From positions 1-16,593 of the forward strand of contig URXY01000045.1 of NCBI GenBank assembly GCA_900552015.1: a stretch of 16,593 bases of DNA, written 5' to 3'. Shown here one piece after another: positions 1 through 7,777 of this stretch. The notes beneath the pieces are model-generated. The model searched no databases, was not told the origin of the DNA, and saw nothing but the letters and a program-made list of their open reading frames with translations. Position 1 is the stretch's first letter. Each line of letters begins with the position of its first letter. The stretch comes from an uncultured Eubacteriales bacterium (GTDB lineage: Bacteria; Bacillota; Clostridia; Oscillospirales; Oscillospiraceae). A program made the position numbers and the translations under genes.

Positions 1-1
1 C

Positions 2-2383
2 CTCAACAAGTACCGCGACGGCCTGATTTTGACCTCGGCCTGCGAGGCGGGCGAGCTGTACCGCGCCATCGTGGAGGGTCGCTCCTACGAGGAGCTGAAG
101 AAGATCGCCTCCTATTACGATGTACTGGAAGTCCAGCCGCTGGGCAACAACGCCTATATGGTGCGGGAGGGCAAGGTGGAGAGCGAAGAGGTCATCAAGG
201 ACTTCAACCGCACCGTCATCAAGCTGGGCGAAGACCTGCACAAGCCCGTCATCGCCACCGGCGACGTCCATTTCACCGAGCCGGAGGACGCCATCTACCG
301 CTCTGTTTTACAGGCGGGCAACGGCTTCAAGGACGCGGACAATCAGCCGCCCCTGTTCTACCGCACGACGGAGGATATGCTGGACCAGTTCCGCTATCTG
401 CCCAAGGAGAAGGCCTACGAGATCGTCGTGACCAACCCCCGCAAGATCGCGGCCAGCATCGACGGCAGCGTCCGCGCCATCCCGCGCGGCACCTATCCGC
501 CCAGCATCGAGGGCGCAGAGCAGCAGCTCCGGGACGCCACATGGGCGCACGCCAAGCGGGATTACGGCGACCCGCTGCCCGAGATCGTGGAGAAGCGGCT
601 GCAAAAAGAGCTGGACTCCATCTGCGGCCACGGCTACGCCGTCCTGTACGTCATCGCGGTCAAGCTGGTGGCCTACTCCAACGCGGGCGGCTATCAGGTG
701 GGCAGCCGCGGCTCGGTCGGCTCGTCGGCTGTGGCCCACTTCTCCGGCATCTCGGAGGTCAACAGTCTGCCGCCCCATTACCGCTGCCCCAAGTGCAGGC
801 ACAGCGAGTTCATCACCGACGGCAGCTACGGCTGCGGCGCGGATATGCCGGATAAGAACTGCCCGGAATGCGGCACGAAGTACGTCAAGGACGGCTTTGA
901 CATTCCGTTTGAGACCTTCCTCGGCTTCGGCGGCGGCAAGGTGCCGGATATTGACCTGAACTTCTCGGGTGAGTATCAGGCGCGGGCGCACCGCCACGCC
1001 ATCGAGATGTTCGGCGAGACGCAGGTGTTCCGCGCGGGCACGATCGGTACCCTCGCGGACAAGACGGCCTTCGGCTTCGTGCGCAAGTATCTCGAGGAGC
1101 GCGGCCTGACAGCCGGCAACGCCGAGATGAACCGCTTGACGCAGGGCTGCGTCGGCGTGCGCCGCACGACGGGGCAGCACCCGGGCGGCTTGGTCGTTGT
1201 GCCGGACGATCTGGATGTCGAGGATTTTACCGCCGTGCAGCACCCCGCCGACGCGGAGGACGCCGACACGATCACGACCCACTTTGAATACCACTGCATG
1301 GAGGACAACCTCCTCAAGCTCGATATGCTCGGCCACGATGACCCGACCATGATCCGTATGCTCGAGGATCTGACGGGCGTGAACGCGCGGGAGATCCCGC
1401 TGGACGACCCCGACACCATGAGCATCTTCACGAGCTCAAAGGTGCTGGGCTTTGAAAACGACGAGCTGCTCGGCCCGACAGGCGCCGTGGCGATCCCGGA
1501 GTTCAACACCCGCTTTACGCGCGGCATGCTCGTCGACACGCAGCCGAAGGACTTCAACACGCTGCTGCGCCTGTCCGGCTTCTCCCACGGTACGGACGTG
1601 TGGCTCGGCAACGCGAAGGACCTCATCATCAGCGGTACGGCAAGCGTTCTGGAGACGGTCGGCTGCCGTGACGATATCATGCTATACCTCATCTCTATGG
1701 GGCTTGACCCGAAGATGAGCTTCAAGACGATGGAGGCTGTGCGAAAGGGCAAGGTCAAGAAGGGCAAGGCGGGAGACTGGCCGATGTGGGTCGAGGAGAT
1801 GCGCAAGCACGATGTGCCGGAATGGTACATCGAGTCGCTCGCGAAGATCGGCTACCTCTTCCCGAAGGCGCACGCGGTCGCATACGTCATGATGGCGTTC
1901 CGTATCGCGTGGTTCAAGGTCCACGAGCCGCTTGCGTTCTATGCGACGTTCTTCTCCATCCGCGCCAAGGCATTCGATGCCTCCGAGTGCTGCAAGGACG
2001 CCGACGCGCTGCGCCGACGCATTCGCGAGATCGAAAACAACAAGGACGCGACCGCCGTCGAGCAGGACCTGATGACGACGCTCGAGGTCTGCTACGAATT
2101 TTGCCTGCGTGGCTTCCATTTTGAGCCCATCGACATCTATCGCAGCGACGCGACAAAGTTTATCGTCACAGAGAACGGCCTGCTGCCGCCGTTCACGTCT
2201 GTCCGCGGTCTTGGCGAGACCGCCGCGCTCGATACGGTCGAGAAGCGCAAGGGAAAGACCTTCACATCTGTTGAGGAGTTTTCCATGTGCTGTAACAAGC
2301 TGTCGCAGATGCATATCGACCAGCTCAGAGCGCTGGGTGCGTTCGCGGGGCTGCCGGAGACGAGCCAATTAACGCTGTTTTGA
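2..2383 (+). CDS. polC: DNA polymerase III alpha subunit, PolC type (C-terminal part, 5' end outside window)
   Basis: This is the replicative DNA polymerase of low-GC Gram-positives. It extends primers at the fork and holds the sliding clamp. The reading frame is open from base 2, so only about 793 C-terminal residues of a roughly 1,400-residue protein are present; the N-terminal and proofreading exonuclease regions lie upstream. Visible in order: the rear part of the PHP domain (SACEAGEL, ATGDVHF), the GSRGSVGSS polymerase motif, a zinc knuckle (CPKC followed by CPEC, about 785-880), the catalytic pair in PDIDLNFSGEYQ (Asp codons at 947 and 953), and the third catalytic Asp in LKLDMLGHDD (codon at 1322). 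The protein ends in QLTLF, a canonical beta-clamp binding motif, which shows the C terminus is intact. A strong terminator follows. The family assignment is firm. Confidence 0.97.
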   Translation, partial: LNKYRDGLILTSACEAGELYRAIVEGRSYEELKKIASYYDVLEVQPLGNNAYMVREGKVESEEVIKDFNRTVIKLGEDLHKPVIATGDVHFTEPEDAIYRSVLQAGNGFKDADNQPPLFYRTTEDMLDQFRYLPKEKAYEIVVTNPRKIAASIDGSVRAIPRGTYPPSIEGAEQQLRDATWAHAKRDYGDPLPEIVEKRLQKELDSICGHGYAVLYVIAVKLVAYSNAGGYQVGSRGSVGSSAVAHFSGISEVNSLPPHYRCPKCRHSEFITDGSYGCGADMPDKNCPECGTKYVKDGFDIPFETFLGFGGGKVPDIDLNFSGEYQARAHRHAIEMFGETQVFRAGTIGTLADKTAFGFVRKYLEERGLTAGNAEMNRLTQGCVGVRRTTGQHPGGLVVVPDDLDVEDFTAVQHPADAEDADTITTHFEYHCMEDNLLKLDMLGHDDPTMIRMLEDLTGVNAREIPLDDPDTMSIFTSSKVLGFENDELLGPTGAVAIPEFNTRFTRGMLVDTQPKDFNTLLRLSGFSHGTDVWLGNAKDLIISGTASVLETVGCRDDIMLYLISMGLDPKMSFKTMEAVRKGKVKKGKAGDWPMWVEEMRKHDVPEWYIESLAKIGYLFPKAHAVAYVMMAFRIAWFKVHEPLAFYATFFSIRAKAFDASECCKDADALRRRIREIENNKDATAVEQDLMTTLEVCYEFCLRGFHFEPIDIYRSDATKFIVTENGLLPPFTSVRGLGETAALDTVEKRKGKTFTSVEEFSMCCNKLSQMHIDQLRALGAFAGLPETSQLTLF

Positions 2384-2412
2384 TGCGCCTGCCCAGCAGC
2401 AGAAACATATGA

Positions 2413-2452
2413 AAAAAGGGACATTCTCTCGCGTGAGAGAATGTCCCTTTTT
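2413..2452. terminator. Bidirectional rho-independent terminator between polC and the convergent regulator
   Basis: A perfect 18-bp inverted repeat has arms at 2413-2430 and 2435-2452 with a GCGT loop. The core arms are GGGACATTCTCTC and its complement. They are flanked by A5 on the left and T5 on the right, so both strands give a GC-containing stem ending in a U-run. It sits 30 bases after the polC stop and 27 bases after the stop of the minus-strand gene, as expected for a terminator shared by convergent genes. Confidence 0.93.
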
Positions 2453-2479
2453 GTCGCTTTCTGGTTTGATTTTACTTGC

Positions 2480-3550
2480 TTATGTTACGTTTTCCCAGAA
2501 GGATCCGTACTCGCTCGTGCCGCCGTCATCCAAAAAGGCGTGGAACGCCGCGTCCACCGCGCTGCGGCTGAAATCGCTGTAAATGCCGACGGTTTCCATG
2601 CCCTCATAGAAGCGGACATTCTCCGCACTGTGGCTGGGAGAGGCATCGTAAGCGGCGGCCAGCGCCTTGGCGCGGGAGAGCGCTTCGCGCGCGCCGTCCA
2701 AATCGCCGCCGTTGTACTTGAGCCGCGCGAGCGCTGCGTGCGAGGCCGCGCTGATCTTATCAAGCTCGCTGACGGAATCTCCTTTTCTGAGACCTGTAAG
2801 CATCGAATGTTTCCACTGCAAAATGTCGATCGCCGATCGGAGGTCTCCTCTCGCCTCAAATACGTTGGCAAAGCCGTCGCACACGCGCACGAGCGACGTG
2901 ACTGCGCGCAGCAATGCCATGGAAAGATACGGCACGCCCTCCTCACGCCGCTCCTTCACGCCCGCGAGCAGACAGCCGATCTGATCGTCGAGCAGGCCGC
3001 AGGCGTTGTTCTCCTTGAAGAGAGCGAGCGCGCGTTCCCAGTCCTCCATGTCGAGCAGCACGTTCGCCATGTCGAGCCGGAGCGACATTTCGCTGATCTC
3101 CGGGTCGCTGTTTTGCGAAAGCAGGCGGATGGCGTGCGATAGCAGGTCGAGCGAACGGCCCTGCATCTTCTTGTCCTGCCGCTTGAGACCGGCCATCTCG
3201 AAAAGCTTGGCACATTCGTAGACGACGCCGAAGGTGTTCGGGAATTTTTGCAGCGCCTTTTCCGCCTCGGCAATGCCCTCATCATAATTGTCCTCGCGGC
3301 GCAGGCGCTTCATGCGCTCGACGATGCTCTTGCGGTCGTTTGCGCGCAGCCGGTAACCGAGCAGCGCATCGACCGAGAGGTCAAAGAAGTCGGCAAGCTC
3401 CATCAGCATTGGAATTTCCGGCAGACTCTGCCCCTGCTCCCATTTGCTCACTGCCGCGACGGAGACGCCCATCGCTTCGGCGAGCTGCTCCTGCGTCAGT
3501 TCCTTCTGCTTGCGGTAAAAACGGATCTGATCTGCAATACGGTTTTTCAT
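2480..3550 (-). CDS. XRE-family transcriptional regulator with C-terminal TPR-like helical region
   Basis: This is a 356-residue cytoplasmic DNA-binding regulator. Residues about 5-60 form an XRE/Cro-type helix-turn-helix (LTQEQLAEAMGVSVAAVSKWEQG, the part after LTQ carrying the recognition helix SVAAVSKWE), followed by LSVDALLGY, which is typical of this clostridial group. Residues about 70-345 are helix-rich with repeated hydrophobic/acidic blocks (for example DNYDEGIAEAEKALQKFP and DWERALALFKEN), which look like degenerate tetratricopeptide repeats. The start at 3550 is chosen over an upstream ATG because AAAGGAG stands just before it and a -10-like hexamer lies inside the longer frame. 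The gene is alone between two terminators, so its target and any ligand (peptide or protein) cannot be read from context. Related proteins are common and mostly uncharacterised. Confidence 0.85.
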   Translation of the reverse strand: MKNRIADQIRFYRKQKELTQEQLAEAMGVSVAAVSKWEQGQSLPEIPMLMELADFFDLSVDALLGYRLRANDRKSIVERMKRLRREDNYDEGIAEAEKALQKFPNTFGVVYECAKLFEMAGLKRQDKKMQGRSLDLLSHAIRLLSQNSDPEISEMSLRLDMANVLLDMEDWERALALFKENNACGLLDDQIGCLLAGVKERREEGVPYLSMALLRAVTSLVRVCDGFANVFEARGDLRSAIDILQWKHSMLTGLRKGDSVSELDKISAASHAALARLKYNGGDLDGAREALSRAKALAAAYDASPSHSAENVRFYEGMETVGIYSDFSRSAVDAAFHAFLDDGGTSEYGSFWENVT

Positions 3551-3603
3551 CCTGTGCTCCTTTCGCGTGTCCTTACGGATATTTTTTCTTTTGCTGTGAG
3601 CCC

Positions 3604-3609
3604 AGTATA
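3604..3609 (-). promoter_or_regulatory. Probable -10 element of the XRE/TPR regulator gene
   Basis: TATACT on the minus strand lies 54 bases before the chosen start codon. No good -35 hexamer is visible at 16-18 bases upstream, so the promoter may be weak or activator-dependent. Upstream on the same strand is a direct repeat of TTCTACC (about 3640-3655), see findings. Confidence 0.4.
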
Positions 3610-3700
3610 GCGCCAGAGGCGGCAAAAGGACAGTGACCGGTGGTAGAATCGGTAGAAATATTTTTTAATCGTAGGTTGAATTGAGCTGTTCCAAGACGAA

Positions 3701-3730
3701 AATAAGACCTGCCGAACGGCAGGTCTTATT
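3701..3730 (-). terminator. Rho-independent terminator of the pot / thioesterase / radical SAM operon
   Basis: A 13-bp perfect stem AATAAGACCTGCC / GGCAGGTCTTATT has a 4-base loop (3714-3717). Reading on the minus strand it begins 6 bases past the radical SAM stop codon and is followed by a T-rich run (TTATTTTCGTCTT). It marks the end of the long minus-strand operon. Confidence 0.88.
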
Positions 3731-3736
3731 CTTTCC

Positions 3737-4609
3737 TTACAGTCCCAGTTCCACCGCGCGGCGCAGGCGGACCTTGCCGTCGAGCGCTTCGTCGATCGTG
3801 TGGATGAGCGATTCGCGGTCGCGGTTGAGCGTACCGCCGAGGGGGAGGTAGTTCGAGGCGTGGTTCGAGCGGAAGACGCTGCCCTCCGAGTCAATATGCT
3901 CTAAGAAGAGGCGCGTTTCCGTCATCAGCTCGGTGGGGTTCATCATCTGGAACTCGCCGCGCTCGATCCAGTCGTGCAGGGGAGTGCCCGAGTAGACGCG
4001 CAGCGTGAGGAAGGCGATATAGTCCGGCTTCATGCGCGACACGGCCTTTGCCGTGTCGATGGCGTGAGCGCGCCAGTCGCCATTCGCGCCCGCCATGCCG
4101 TTGATGGCGGTGACGGAGGTGGCGATGCCTGCCTCCTTGCAGCGGATAGTGTTCACAACGATCTCTTCAGCCGTGACGCCCTTGCAGTACTTCTTCAAAA
4201 GCTCCTCGTTGCCGCTCTCAAGACCGATATAGACGATGCCGAGACCGTGCTCGCGCAGCGTGCGCAGTTCCTCGTCAGTCTTGCGCATGATGGCCTTGGT
4301 CGTGGCGTAGGCGGCCACGCGCTTGCACTTGGGGAAGTTGTCGCGGATATAGTCGAGGACGGTCAGCAGGTAGTCCATCGGCAGGATGAGCGCGTCACCG
4401 TCGGCCAGGAATATCTTTTCGATATAGCCTGCGTAGGCGCGGGACTCGGCAAGGTCCGCGAGGACCTGCTCGATGGGGTTGATGGAGAACTTCTTGTCCT
4501 TGTACATCGTGCAGAAGGCGCACTTATTGTGGCTGCACCCGAGCGTGCACTGCACGATCAGGCTGCGCGCCTCGCTGGGGGGACGGTAAACGGCTCCGGA
4601 ATAGTGCAT
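3737..4609 (-). CDS. Radical SAM domain protein of unknown substrate
   Basis: This is a 290-residue radical SAM enzyme of the Elp3/MiaB/NifB-like fold group. The iron-sulfur cluster motif lies at C25-x4-C30-x2-C33 (CSHNKCAFC), so the first gap is four residues rather than the classic three. C21 also lies nearby. Other family marks are ADGDAL around residue 70, GLESGNEELL (SAM ribose contact) near the middle, and a C-terminal HASNYLPLGGTLNRDRE. The N-terminal YRPPSEA and cluster region match a widespread but uncharacterised Firmicutes family, from memory of the family rather than a search. The SD GGAGG overlaps the end of the upstream thioesterase gene, with only 9 bases between the two genes, so translation is likely coupled. 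It is the last gene of the pot operon. The chemistry and substrate are not predictable from sequence. Confidence 0.88.
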   Translation of the reverse strand: MHYSGAVYRPPSEARSLIVQCTLGCSHNKCAFCTMYKDKKFSINPIEQVLADLAESRAYAGYIEKIFLADGDALILPMDYLLTVLDYIRDNFPKCKRVAAYATTKAIMRKTDEELRTLREHGLGIVYIGLESGNEELLKKYCKGVTAEEIVVNTIRCKEAGIATSVTAINGMAGANGDWRAHAIDTAKAVSRMKPDYIAFLTLRVYSGTPLHDWIERGEFQMMNPTELMTETRLFLEHIDSEGSVFRSNHASNYLPLGGTLNRDRESLIHTIDEALDGKVRLRRAVELGL

Positions 4610-4618
4610 ACTGCCTCC

Positions 4619-5011
4619 TTACTGCGCCAGCTTGGCCTGGCACTTGTCCATGAAGCGGTCCACGGTGATGACGGCGCGCTGGTGCGTGCCCTCGCCGATG
4701 AGACCGGCGGCGTCGGTGGCGCTCGCCTTGAAGTCGATCATCTTGCCGTTTGCTGAGATCGCCGTGACCTCGACGGTGACGGTGATCTCCATGCCGACGG
4801 GGGAGGGGGAGACGTGCGACATGTCGACCTTCGTGCCGACGGTGCTCTTGCCCTCGCCCAGCTCCTGCTGGAGGTAGGTGAAGGCGGCGTTCTCGACCAT
4901 GGCGACGAGGTACGGTGTGCCGAACACCGGTAGACCGCCGCTGCCGAGGGCGGCAGCGGTCATGTCTTCCGTGACGATCTTCTTGACGGTAAAAGTATCT
5001 CCGATTTTCAT
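4619..5011 (-). CDS. Hotdog-fold thioesterase, FlK (fluoroacetyl-CoA thioesterase)-like
   Basis: This is a 130-residue single-domain hotdog protein with the length and layout of FlK-type acyl-CoA thioesterases. The catalytic set of FlK (Thr42, Glu50, His76) has an exact counterpart in Thr32 (FGTPYLV), Glu40 (MVENAAF) and His66 (DMSHVSPSPVG). Both spacings, 8 and 26, are the same as in FlK. Such proteins hydrolyse small acyl-CoA esters; true fluoroacetyl-CoA specificity is rare and there is no reason to assume it here. AAAGGAG lies 8 bases before the ATG. It follows the potCD gene after 17 bases and precedes the radical SAM gene by 9, so it is probably co-transcribed with the polyamine importer. 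One possibility is clearance of short acyl-CoA esters, but the substrate is unknown. Confidence 0.85.
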   Translation of the reverse strand: MKIGDTFTVKKIVTEDMTAAALGSGGLPVFGTPYLVAMVENAAFTYLQQELGEGKSTVGTKVDMSHVSPSPVGMEITVTVEVTAISANGKMIDFKASATDAAGLIGEGTHQRAVITVDRFMDKCQAKLAQ

Positions 5012-5028
5012 CTAAAAACTCCTTTGCT

Positions 5029-6933
5029 TTACTTTGCAGCTTTGACCTTGATCCAAAGACGGCTCAGCTCGCGCATGAGGATCTGGTTGTCGTGGAACAT
5101 CTCGTCCTTGTCATAGCCGCTGCGCGGAAGGTAGGCGGCATTTTCGGCGTAGAGGTCCTCGGACGTGGTCATCTCTTCAAATACTTCCGCGTTGGGAGAA
5201 GTATAACCCACCGTTTCGGTGTTGTCAAACGCGGCTTCGTAGGTGAGCATATAGTTGATGAACTCGTGGGCAAGCTTCGGGTTCTCGGCGTTTGCGGGAA
5301 TGACCATCGCGTCACACCAGATGTTCGTGCCCTGCGAGGGCATATAGAAACTCATGTCCTCGTTCTCGTCGAGAATGACGGTCGCATCGCCGGAGTATAC
5401 GACGGCGATATCCTTATAGCCGTTCATCATGCTGTCGATGACCTCATCGGTGACGTAGACGGGAGACATCGTGTTGTTCATTTGCAGCAGCCACTCGTAA
5501 GCGGCGTTGATCTCGTCGGGGTCCTCGGTGTTCATCGAGTAGCCCAGCGCCTTGAAGGCCATCATGAACGAGTCGCGCTCGGAGTCGTAGATGTAGATGT
5601 GACCGGCGTAGTCAGTGTTGCGCAGGATGTCCCAGCCCTCGCGCTCGATGACCTCGGGGTCGACATTCTCATGGTTGTAGACGAGGCCGACACTGCCCCA
5701 GAAGTAGGGAATGGACCAGTCGTTGTCGGGGTCATAGCTCATGCCGAGCACCGCTTCGTCCATGTTTTCCATGTTCGGGATAAGGCTCTTGTCGATCTTC
5801 TGGAGATAGTCCTCCTTCATCAGGCGCTCGATCATATAGTCAGACGGAATGACTACGTCGTAGCGGTCGCCCGCCATGAGCTTGGTGTACATCATCTCGT
5901 TGGAGTCGAAGTTTTCGACGATGACGCGCACGCCGAACTGCTTTTCAAAGTCGGAGATGACGTTTTCGCCGAGGTATTCGCCGGGGAGGTAGAGCTTCAG
6001 AACGTTGCTGCCGTATTTTTCGATGGCGGCGGCGCTCTTGCGATTCTGTGCGATGCCTGCGCCCACAGTGCCGCCGAGAACGGCCAGCACCAGCACGGCG
6101 GCAACAGCGGCGACGGCCCTGCGGCTCATACCGCGGGACGCCTTGCCGTCCTTTTCGCGCTTTTCGCGCACGATCGGCACAATGTTCACAACGCCGAGCG
6201 CCAGCGTGATCAGCAGGATGACGATGGTGGAGAGTGCGTTGATGGACGGATTGACGCGCTTGGACATCGTATAGACGAGGATCGAGATGTTGCTCACGCC
6301 GTTGCCCGTCGTGAAGTACGAGATGACGAAGTCGTCAAAGCTCATCGTGAACGCGATCAGCGCGCCGGAGACGATGCCCGGCTTGATCTGCGGGACGATG
6401 ACCTTCGTGAGCGCCTGGAAGGGCGTTGCGCCAAGGTCCATCGCCGCGTCGATGAGGTTGGGGTCGAGCGAGCGGAGCTTGGGCGTAACGGAGAGCATCA
6501 CATAGGGGATGCAGAACATGATGTGCGCGATGAGCAGCGTGCCGAAGCCCTTTTTGACCGTGAGGACGCTGAAAAACATCAAAAGCGAGATGGCCGTGAC
6601 GATATCGGGATTCATCACGGGCAGGTCGTTGATGCGCTCGACCATTTTCTGCACGACCTTGCGGGACTTCGAAAGACCGATGGCCGTGATCGTGCCGACG
6701 ACGGTGGAGACAACGGTGGCAATAAGGGCGATGATGACCGTGTAGAGCACGGCCTCCATCATCGTCGAGTCGGCGAACATTTTTTCATACCAGCGCAGCG
6801 AGAAGCCGCTGAACTTGGTGAGCGAACGGGAATCGTTGAAGGAAAAGACGATGATATAGAGGATGGGGAGGTAGAAGAAGAGCATCGTGAGGATCAGGAT
6901 GATCTTCGAGGCAACAGAGTGTTTCTTTTTCAT
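5029..6933 (-). CDS. potCD: Polyamine ABC transporter, fused PotC permease and PotD substrate-binding protein
   Basis: This 634-residue fusion joins two subunits that are usually separate. Residues 1-257 are a PotC-type permease with about six membrane segments and the EAA coupling loop (AAMDLGATPFQALTKVIVP, about 163-181) that docks on the ATPase. A basic cytoplasmic linker (REKREKDGKASRG) is followed by one more hydrophobic helix (about 272-296), which carries the chain back outside. Residues about 310-634 are a PotD-like binding domain with YDVVIPSDY (about 358-366), PYFWGSVGLVYN, VYSGDA and NIWCDAMVIP, where W539 and D541 match ligand-contacting Trp and Asp of E. coli PotD. There is no lipobox; the extra helix replaces the lipid anchor. 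It starts 7 bases after the potB stop and the preceding reading order is potA-potB. Spermidine and/or putrescine is the likely substrate. Confidence 0.94.
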   Translation of the reverse strand: MKKKHSVASKIILILTMLFFYLPILYIIVFSFNDSRSLTKFSGFSLRWYEKMFADSTMMEAVLYTVIIALIATVVSTVVGTITAIGLSKSRKVVQKMVERINDLPVMNPDIVTAISLLMFFSVLTVKKGFGTLLIAHIMFCIPYVMLSVTPKLRSLDPNLIDAAMDLGATPFQALTKVIVPQIKPGIVSGALIAFTMSFDDFVISYFTTGNGVSNISILVYTMSKRVNPSINALSTIVILLITLALGVVNIVPIVREKREKDGKASRGMSRRAVAAVAAVLVLAVLGGTVGAGIAQNRKSAAAIEKYGSNVLKLYLPGEYLGENVISDFEKQFGVRVIVENFDSNEMMYTKLMAGDRYDVVIPSDYMIERLMKEDYLQKIDKSLIPNMENMDEAVLGMSYDPDNDWSIPYFWGSVGLVYNHENVDPEVIEREGWDILRNTDYAGHIYIYDSERDSFMMAFKALGYSMNTEDPDEINAAYEWLLQMNNTMSPVYVTDEVIDSMMNGYKDIAVVYSGDATVILDENEDMSFYMPSQGTNIWCDAMVIPANAENPKLAHEFINYMLTYEAAFDNTETVGYTSPNAEVFEEMTTSEDLYAENAAYLPRSGYDKDEMFHDNQILMRELSRLWIKVKAAK

Positions 6934-6940
6934 TCGCTTC

Positions 6941-7777
6941 TCACTCCTTTCCCTGCGAGGCGACCTGAACGTCCGCCTTGCGCGTGAGCCACATCGAGAT
7001 CATGATGATGACCGCCATGATGAGCGAGATGGCAGAACCGAAGTTCCAGTCGCCGGAGGTGAGGAACTGGGATTCGATGATGTTGCCGACGAGGACGTAC
7101 TGTCCGCCGCCGAGGAGCTTCGGGATGAAGAAGCTCGACACCGCGGGGAGAAAGACGAGCGTGATGCCCGAGATGACGCCGGGGAGCGAGAGCGGCAGCG
7201 TGACGCGCAGGAATGCCTGCACCGGCGTTGCGCCGAGGTCGTTGGCTGCTTCCAGCAGGCTCTTGTCCATCTTGTCGAGGGAGGTGTGGATCTGCAGGAT
7301 CATGAAGGGGATGAAGTTATAGACCATGCCGAGGATGACGGCAAAGCTCGTGTGGATCATCGACACGGGGCCGATGCCGAACCACGAGAGGATGGTATTG
7401 AGCACGCCCTCATCCTGTAAAATGCCCATCCACGCGTAGGTGCGCACCAGCATATTGACCCAGGTGGGCATGGTGATGAGCAGGATGAGGATGGTGTTGC
7501 TGCGGCTGCTGCGCTGGGCAATGACATAGGCGATGGGATAGCCGAGCACGATGCAGATGAGCGTTGTGATGACGGCAATATAGAGCGAACGCAGCAGCAC
7601 ATCCATGAAGACCTTATCCGTGACGAAGCGGGCAAAGTTATCAAGGGTGAACTGGAACGTGAGCACGGAGTTGCCGGAGGTCGTAAACGCGTAGAGCACG
7701 ATCAGGAGCATCGGTACGACGATGATCGCGATGATCCACGCGATATACGGGTAAGTCATGGAACGAAAGCGCTTCAC
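6941..7777 (-). CDS. potB: Polyamine ABC transporter permease PotB
   Basis: This 278-residue integral membrane protein has about six transmembrane helices (first: YPYIAWIIAIIVVPMLLIVLY). It carries the permease coupling loop AANDLGATPVQAFLRVTLP near residues 187-205, which contacts the PotA ATPase. With the PotC half of the next protein it forms the polyamine channel. The start was set at GTG 7777: it overlaps the potA TGA by four bases (GTGA) and sits 7 bases after GGAGG. A GTG one codon upstream (7780) would leave too little spacing, and an internal ATG at 7759 is farther from the ribosome binding site. Only a few bases separate it from potCD. Confidence 0.94.
   Translation of the reverse strand: MKRFRSMTYPYIAWIIAIIVVPMLLIVLYAFTTSGNSVLTFQFTLDNFARFVTDKVFMDVLLRSLYIAVITTLICIVLGYPIAYVIAQRSSRSNTILILLITMPTWVNMLVRTYAWMGILQDEGVLNTILSWFGIGPVSMIHTSFAVILGMVYNFIPFMILQIHTSLDKMDKSLLEAANDLGATPVQAFLRVTLPLSLPGVISGITLVFLPAVSSFFIPKLLGGGQYVLVGNIIESQFLTSGDWNFGSAISLIMAVIIMISMWLTRKADVQVASQGKE

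Noticed and set aside
308..1336. A 342-codon minus-strand frame opposite polC
   Set aside because: Arg/Ala/Val/His-rich shadow of a clear polymerase gene; no start signal and no domain.
3974..4756. A 260-codon plus-strand frame opposite the radical SAM and thioesterase genes
   Set aside because: Same shadow composition, and it spans two real genes on the other strand.
5092..6987. A 631-codon open frame on the plus strand opposite potCD
   Set aside because: Its composition is rich in His, Arg, Asp and Val with no recognisable domain, it is exactly antisense to two well-supported transporter genes, and it follows from GC-rich third codon positions of the real genes.
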